Shown here in pieces: positions 60,356 to 64,000 of a DNA stretch of 64,000 bases. This stretch comes from Flavobacterium sp. 1 (lineage in GTDB: Bacteria; Bacteroidota; Bacteroidia; Flavobacteriales; Flavobacteriaceae), in NCBI RefSeq assembly GCF_002797935.1, contig NZ_PGER01000001.1:2232001-2296000 (forward strand), given 5' to 3'. The notes beneath the pieces were generated by a model. The model was not told where the DNA came from and made no database searches. It worked only from the letters and a program-made list of their open reading frames with translations. Made by a program: the position numbers and the translations under genes. The first letter of the stretch is position 1. The number at the start of each line of letters is the position of its first letter.

Positions 60356-60755
60356 ATTTCTTTAAAAATTTATCATCTGCAAATGCCAGCGAACAAACTA
60401 ATCCTGCTGGAAATTGGAGCAGGTTCTATAACCAAATCTGAACCTATGATCGAAATTCAAGCAAAAGTTTAAACAGCAGCTTATTCTAAAAATGAAGCTG
60501 CCTGATTGGACTGCTTTATTACTTTATGTAATTCGAATTTATTCTTTATATAGTTAACTCTTGATTTTATAATCCTTAATTTACTTCTTTACAAATAATG
60601 TAACCTAATAGGCTGCATGCAGTATGACCAATATTAATTCAACATCGTATTAACTTAAAGCAAACTTAATTCTATCTAAAAATTATAAAATTAATGGGAT
60701 AATAAAATTTAAATTTAAATTTCCAAAGGCAGATTTATTCTCGAACGCGGCATCC
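60356..60755. other. intergenic region between efflux operon and prophage
   Basis: 400 bases with no clear gene. A 29-codon frame at 60383-60472 has no support. The boundary between chromosome and prophage is probably here or near 60,700 (a TTTAAATTTAAATTT stretch), but no duplicated attachment site can be recognised because the other end is outside the window. Confidence 0.35.
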
Positions 60756-61436
60756 CTACATCATAGTATTAATACGAATACTTGCTTTTATAAGCGCCAA
60801 TGCAGATATTTTTGAAACATGAATATCTTTAGACTGGTGGTGGGAATTCTGACTTACCAATTTTACAAAGTCCTGCCCCAGCTCTGATTTCTGAACATAT
60901 TTTACTGTAATATACTCTTCCCAATCATTTAACTTAACGCTCAAAAGATACATTTCTCCAAAAAAGATATTCTCAAATTCGGTTTCTTTATACAGAATTA
61001 TATCTCCGGACTTTAACAATGGATACATACTATCTCCTGTTACAGAAATGGCTCCGTCACATTTTGGCAGATTCGGAATTTTTATAGTATCCAGTACTCT
61101 TTGCGGTTTACCACTGCTAAACAATTCCCGTAATCCCGCCACAGCTTCCAAATCATATAATGGTATCTCCTGATTCACATGAAGTGAGTCAAGCGTTTTT
61201 CTGTCGTTATTCATTACTACAATATTAGTATCTTCTTTTATCATTGATCCATTACCAGTTAATAACCACTCTGAGTTTATTTCCGGATATTGGTGTAATA
61301 TTTTACACGCCTTGTCAGTTCCCATATTACTGCTATTATCTAAAAATTTATTAGAAAAGCCCAAATCATTACAAAACTTATACTTCGTTATTCCCTTATA
61401 ATCAAGGTATTCTCTCATTCTTTCTGTTGATCCCAT
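60756..61436 (-). CDS. prophage CI-like repressor (HTH plus S24 peptidase)
   Basis: 226 residues. A CI-like helix-turn-helix at about 5-45 (RMREYLDYKGITKYKFCNDLGFSNKFL), then after a linker the S24 LexA/CI peptidase: DGAISVTGDSMYPLLKSGDIILY with nucleophile S136 and the later Lys in EEYITVKYVQK; the self-cleavage site region is around residues 97-102 (EAVAGLRE, with AG). Represses the early prophage genes and can be removed on RecA activation. Divergent from the early genes, over twin operator repeats. Confidence 0.9.
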   Translation of the reverse strand: MGSTERMREYLDYKGITKYKFCNDLGFSNKFLDNSSNMGTDKACKILHQYPEINSEWLLTGNGSMIKEDTNIVVMNNDRKTLDSLHVNQEIPLYDLEAVAGLRELFSSGKPQRVLDTIKIPNLPKCDGAISVTGDSMYPLLKSGDIILYKETEFENIFFGEMYLLSVKLNDWEEYITVKYVQKSELGQDFVKLVSQNSHHQSKDIHVSKISALALIKASIRINTMM

Positions 61437-61441
61437 AAAAA

Positions 61442-61497
61442 GATGTATTATTTTACGTTAAAAATTTGTTTTGATGTATTATTTTACATTATATTTG
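61442..61497 (+). promoter_or_regulatory. prophage repressor operators and early promoter
   Basis: GATGTATTATTTTAC occurs at 61442-61456 and 61473-61487, 31 bases apart, each holding the dyad GTA-N6-TAC. The -7 box TATATTTG (61490-61497) follows the second copy by two bases, so binding there would block the early promoter. The distance suggests repressor binding on both sides of the promoter for the divergent repressor gene. Confidence 0.7.
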
Positions 61498-61500
61498 CAA

Positions 61501-61733
61501 AGTAAAGAAAAATAATAATCAAAAACAAATGCAATTAGAAGCATACTGAAATATTCAAAAGAAATGAAAAAAAATTAAACAACTGATTATCAATGTAAAA
61601 AAAACCTTTCAGAATAAAAAAAAATGAATATAATCTAAAAACACAAAGCAGGAATAAAACTACGAATTAGGCGTAGTAAATCAAAATAGAAGTTTTAATA
61701 TCAAATTCATTAATAACTTTTAATTAATATAAA
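61501..61733. other. leader region of prophage early genes
   Basis: 233 bases, AT-rich, with an early start codon for a 6-codon frame (MQLEAY at 61529) and no other frame of note. Direct, short A-rich runs only. Confidence 0.3.
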
Positions 61734-61871
61734 ATGCAAACAATTGAAATCAAGGAAAAAATCCAAGAGTTAGAAAACTGGCTGATTGAAAATCCAAATA
61801 GTCTGGAAAGAAATTTAATCGAGTCTGACATCAAAAAATTACGAACCCAATTAAAAAAAAATCATGAGTAA
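61734..61871 (+). CDS. 45-residue prophage early peptide
   Basis: MQTIEIKEKIQELENWLIEN then PNSLERNLIESDIKKLRTQL and KKNHE. Predicted helical, coiled-coil-like. The stop overlaps the next ATG (61864) by 8 bases, good evidence of translation in the same operon. No function known. Confidence 0.55.
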   Translation: MQTIEIKEKIQELENWLIENPNSLERNLIESDIKKLRTQLKKNHE

Positions 61872-62148
61872 AAAACAAATCGAAGAACGCATTGCTTTGT
61901 TATATCTGGCACTTCAATATTGCTCAGAACGTACAAAAACTTTTACTGCCGGAGAAAGAATCTGCATTAATCAGGAACGTTTTCAATGGATGCACATTCT
62001 GGACGACGAAACGGCTTCTCCCCGTCCTGTTCCGCAAAATATTGAGAACAAGCTAAAAGAGGTTTCGAGACTTGCCGTACAGCATAATTTCACACCTTAT
62101 TATGATGATCCTTTTAAAAACGAAACAGAAATTTTATTACAAAACTAA
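61864..62148 (+). CDS. prophage protein of unknown function, 94 residues
   Basis: MSKKQIEERIALLYLALQYC, a helical N-terminus, followed by FTAGERICINQERFQWMHIL. No family recognised. Overlaps the end of the 45-residue gene by 8 bases and is followed 13 bases later by the DUF3164 gene. Confidence 0.6.
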   Translation: MSKKQIEERIALLYLALQYCSERTKTFTAGERICINQERFQWMHILDDETASPRPVPQNIENKLKEVSRLAVQHNFTPYYDDPFKNETEILLQN

Positions 62149-62161
62149 AAACGAAACATTT

Positions 62162-62878
62162 ATGAACAATTCATTATCAAACGCAATCACCCCATCTATG
62201 GACTTATCACAATTCTCTGCACAACAATTAAAAGAAGCTTTAAACAGAATAGAGAACAAAAAAAATGAAGAAAGAGACGCTTACAAAAAACTGGTAGCCG
62301 AAACGATTCCGAGAGCTCTTTTAAGATTACAAAAAACATCTGAAATGATGAGGAATGTAAAGACAGAAACATTTCAGCTGTTTGAAACTATTCTGGATTT
62401 AAAGAATCAGGTGTATGGCTTTAAAGAAAAACAAATGTCACATACTTTCTCTAACGATAAGGAAGAAATCACTATTGGATACCGCATCAACGAAGGCTGG
62501 GATGATACAGTAACAATTGGTATTGAGAAAGTGCAAAATTTTATTTCGTCACTTTCTACAAGTAAAGAAACCGCATCGCTGGTAAAAATTGTTTTCAACC
62601 TTTTAAAAAAAGATGCAAAGGGAAATTTAAAAGGTTCCAGAGTTTTGGAACTTCAAAAACTGACTAAAGAATTCAATAATGAAGAATTTACCGATGGAGT
62701 TGAAATTATAGCTTCCTCCTTTAAGCCTGTGCGTTCCAGCTGGTTTATAGAGGCAGCTACAATTGATGAAAATGGTGTTCGAACCAACATTCCTTTATCT
62801 ATGTCCTCAGTAGATTTTTTACACGGATACGCCTTTAATTTCTTTAACCAGCAAAACGAACACATCAATGCAGCCTAA
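62162..62878 (+). CDS. DUF3164 family prophage protein
   Basis: Open frame extends up to 62072, but the ATG at 62162 (MNNSLSNAITPSMDLSQFSAQQLKEAL) gives a 238-residue protein and does not overlap the preceding gene. The DUF3164 signature includes FETILDLKNQVYG, GYRINEGWDDTVTIGIEKVQNFI, LLKKDAKGNLKGSRVLELQKL and IPLSMSSVDF. DUF3164 is a hallmark early gene of Mu-like transposable phages. Suggests this prophage is Mu-like (inference; transposase not seen). Confidence 0.85.
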   Translation: MNNSLSNAITPSMDLSQFSAQQLKEALNRIENKKNEERDAYKKLVAETIPRALLRLQKTSEMMRNVKTETFQLFETILDLKNQVYGFKEKQMSHTFSNDKEEITIGYRINEGWDDTVTIGIEKVQNFISSLSTSKETASLVKIVFNLLKKDAKGNLKGSRVLELQKLTKEFNNEEFTDGVEIIASSFKPVRSSWFIEAATIDENGVRTNIPLSMSSVDFLHGYAFNFFNQQNEHINAA

Positions 62879-62885
62879 CAACGAT

Positions 62886-63047
62886 ATGTACACATCAGTA
62901 CTTTTAGCCATTTTACTCATTGCAACCAACTTAAAGCCAATATTACTATACCGGGAATGGTTTTGTTTTAGAGTTAAAACAATCTTTAAGCAATACTGCA
63001 ATGAGCGTAAAAACAAGATCAATACAGATCATAAAACGGCAAGGTAA
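62886..63047 (+). CDS. possible 53-residue prophage peptide
   Basis: MYTSVLLAILLIATNLKPIL with one hydrophobic helix and a basic tail (REWFCFRVKTIFKQYCNERK). ATG lies 8 bases after the DUF3164 stop. A second overlapping 31-codon frame (63001-63096) is possible. Not recognised. Confidence 0.45.
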   Translation: MYTSVLLAILLIATNLKPILLYREWFCFRVKTIFKQYCNERKNKINTDHKTAR

Positions 63048-63261
63048 AGAACTTGCAATTTTAATAATAGTCTCAGCAACAGGATTTATAAAATAATTAT
63101 CAAATAAAAAAGTATCATTCATCTAATCAATATGAAAAAACTATGCACTTCTAATCATTCTTTTTACTTCCTGAAAATACCGCATGCTGTACAAAATAAA
63201 TAATTCTTCATTTTCATTTAAACTCTTCTTCATTTTCCTTCACTCTTAATACTCTATCACC

Positions 63262-63510
63262 ATGCCTATAACTGCAAAAAGAAGCCTCGGAATTCAAAAA
63301 AACAAATTACTCCGCTACAAACTTGTCAAAGAATTGTATCAAAAATACAAAACTGAAGATATTCCTACTACGGTAGTATGGCGCAAATATATTTGCCCTG
63401 TTTATCCAATATCACGAACAACTTTGTATGAAATTCTTTGTACGCCCATCACTTCAGAATTAAAAAGAATTGAAGAACTACTTCTGAGTACCACCAAAAA
63501 ATCTTCTTAA
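63262..63510 (+). CDS. 82-residue prophage protein, HTH-like
   Basis: MPITAKRSLGIQKNKLLRYK, VKELYQKYKTEDIPTTVVWRKYICPVYPISRTTLYEIL. The helix-turn-helix-like end (PISRTTLYEIL) suggests DNA binding. Probably a Mu-like phage early regulator; not recognised further. Followed by a strong terminator. Confidence 0.6.
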   Translation: MPITAKRSLGIQKNKLLRYKLVKELYQKYKTEDIPTTVVWRKYICPVYPISRTTLYEILCTPITSELKRIEELLLSTTKKSS

Positions 63511-63542
63511 TCAGCATAAAATAAAACGAATTTTTTAGCCTG

Positions 63543-63580
63543 TAAAGCCTCATCCTGTTATAATCTAGGATGAGGCTTTA
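63543..63580. terminator. strong intrinsic terminator in prophage
   Basis: Perfect 14-bp stem TAAAGCCTCATCCT (63543-63556) with its complement at 63567-63580 and a 10-base loop, 33 bases after the 82-residue gene. It ends the early transcription unit. Confidence 0.85.
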
Positions 63581-63804
63581 CTTTGCTCTGAATTGATTTT
63601 CATTCGCTTTCTGTACAACTATGTAAAGCCTTAGAATACAAATGTTCGCACTCCTTGCATTCGTTTTTTTAAGGCTTTTTTTCGGCTGATCTTTGTCGTC
63701 TCAAAAGAAAACAACAGCTGAAATCAAAGCGAGAATCAAAACTCAAACTACTATCATTTGCCCTAAATAATATAAATATATTGAATTCTTATAACAAACA
63801 TTAA

Positions 63805-64000
63805 ATGGAACAATTTCTTTACCCGACTCTTACCGCATTTTTTGCCTCTTTTATTACTTGGTTATTCTCTGTGAGAAAATCATTAGCTCAAGACAGAGCT
63901 GCCGAACTTGACAATGCAGTTAATGCCGTAAAATATTACCGTGATTTACTTGATGATATTACTGCCAGATTAACAGCTGCAACAGAAACAATAAAAACTA
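63805..64000 (+). CDS. phage small membrane protein, cut by window end
   Basis: ATG at 63805; at least 65 residues (MEQFLYPTLTAFFASFITWL, then FSVRKSLAQDRAAELDNAVNAVKYYRDLL...). One N-terminal membrane helix followed by a coiled coil. I recall similar 80-110-residue proteins in Bacteroidota prophages, possibly holin or spanin related. No ORF beyond the edge can be seen. Confidence 0.6.
   Translation, partial: MEQFLYPTLTAFFASFITWLFSVRKSLAQDRAAELDNAVNAVKYYRDLLDDITARLTAATETIKT

Noticed and set aside
60383-60472. 29-codon frame after the LytTR gene
   Set aside because: No start signal and no recognised homologue; perhaps a gene remnant but not supportable.

Overview
The window looks like the chromosome of a Flavobacterium-type member of the Bacteroidota. 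It is AT-rich, its promoters have the Bacteroidota form (TTG, 19 bases, TAnnTTTG), it carries type IX secretion (T9SS) cargo with A- and B-type sorting domains and a PorP/SprF protein, and it has the short protein families usual in flavobacteria (DUF2911, DUF1684, a roughly 46-residue basic protein).

Layout. 1-12.5 kb is mostly housekeeping: the 3' end of a PIG-L deacetylase gene, a 35-residue membrane peptide and a sodium:solute symporter; DUF2911; a low-affinity iron permease-like protein; HAD phosphatase, tcdA, TatD-type hydrolase and DUF1684; an MFS transporter; a BlaI/M56 regulatory pair with twin operators; apt. 12.6-14.5 kb holds tRNA-Arg(ACG), a complete ISAon1/ISL3-type insertion sequence with an 8-bp target duplication, and a small gene broken by an amber codon. 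14.5-22.6 kb is an oxidoreductase/AraC region: an operon of quinone-reductase-like, NmrA-like and Old Yellow Enzyme genes, two AraC regulators, two MmcQ/YjbR paralogues and two NTF2-like paralogues.

22.7-34.4 kb is a surface-protein locus: a TPR histidine kinase and LuxR-type response regulator, converging on an operon for a 2134-residue T9SS adhesin and a PorP/SprF partner, followed by two more secreted proteins. 34.5-50.1 kb is the strangest part: about 14 genes on one strand, nearly all unrecognised, rich in membrane proteins. It contains shortened duplicate copies of an LRR protein and a membrane-TPR protein, an Imm11-like immunity candidate and one cassette-like lipoprotein gene. 50.1-53.9 kb carries a large secreted metallopeptidase-like protein between IS3 and IS21 remnants. 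54-60.4 kb is a complete TolC-MacA-MacB-LytS-LytR efflux operon. 60.7-64 kb is the early region of a prophage (S24 repressor, twin operators, DUF3164), cut by the window end.

Main hunt result. Four promoters (adhesin operon and three transcription units of the 34.5-50.1 kb cluster) share a 16-bp palindrome (TCACTATTTATAGTGA or close variant) followed on the coding strand by exactly 22 bases and then a -7 box. The palindrome centre falls near -42, a position typical of LuxR-type activators, and a LuxR-type regulator is encoded beside the locus. I infer one regulon that ties the T9SS adhesin to an undescribed membrane/LRR/immunity-like system.
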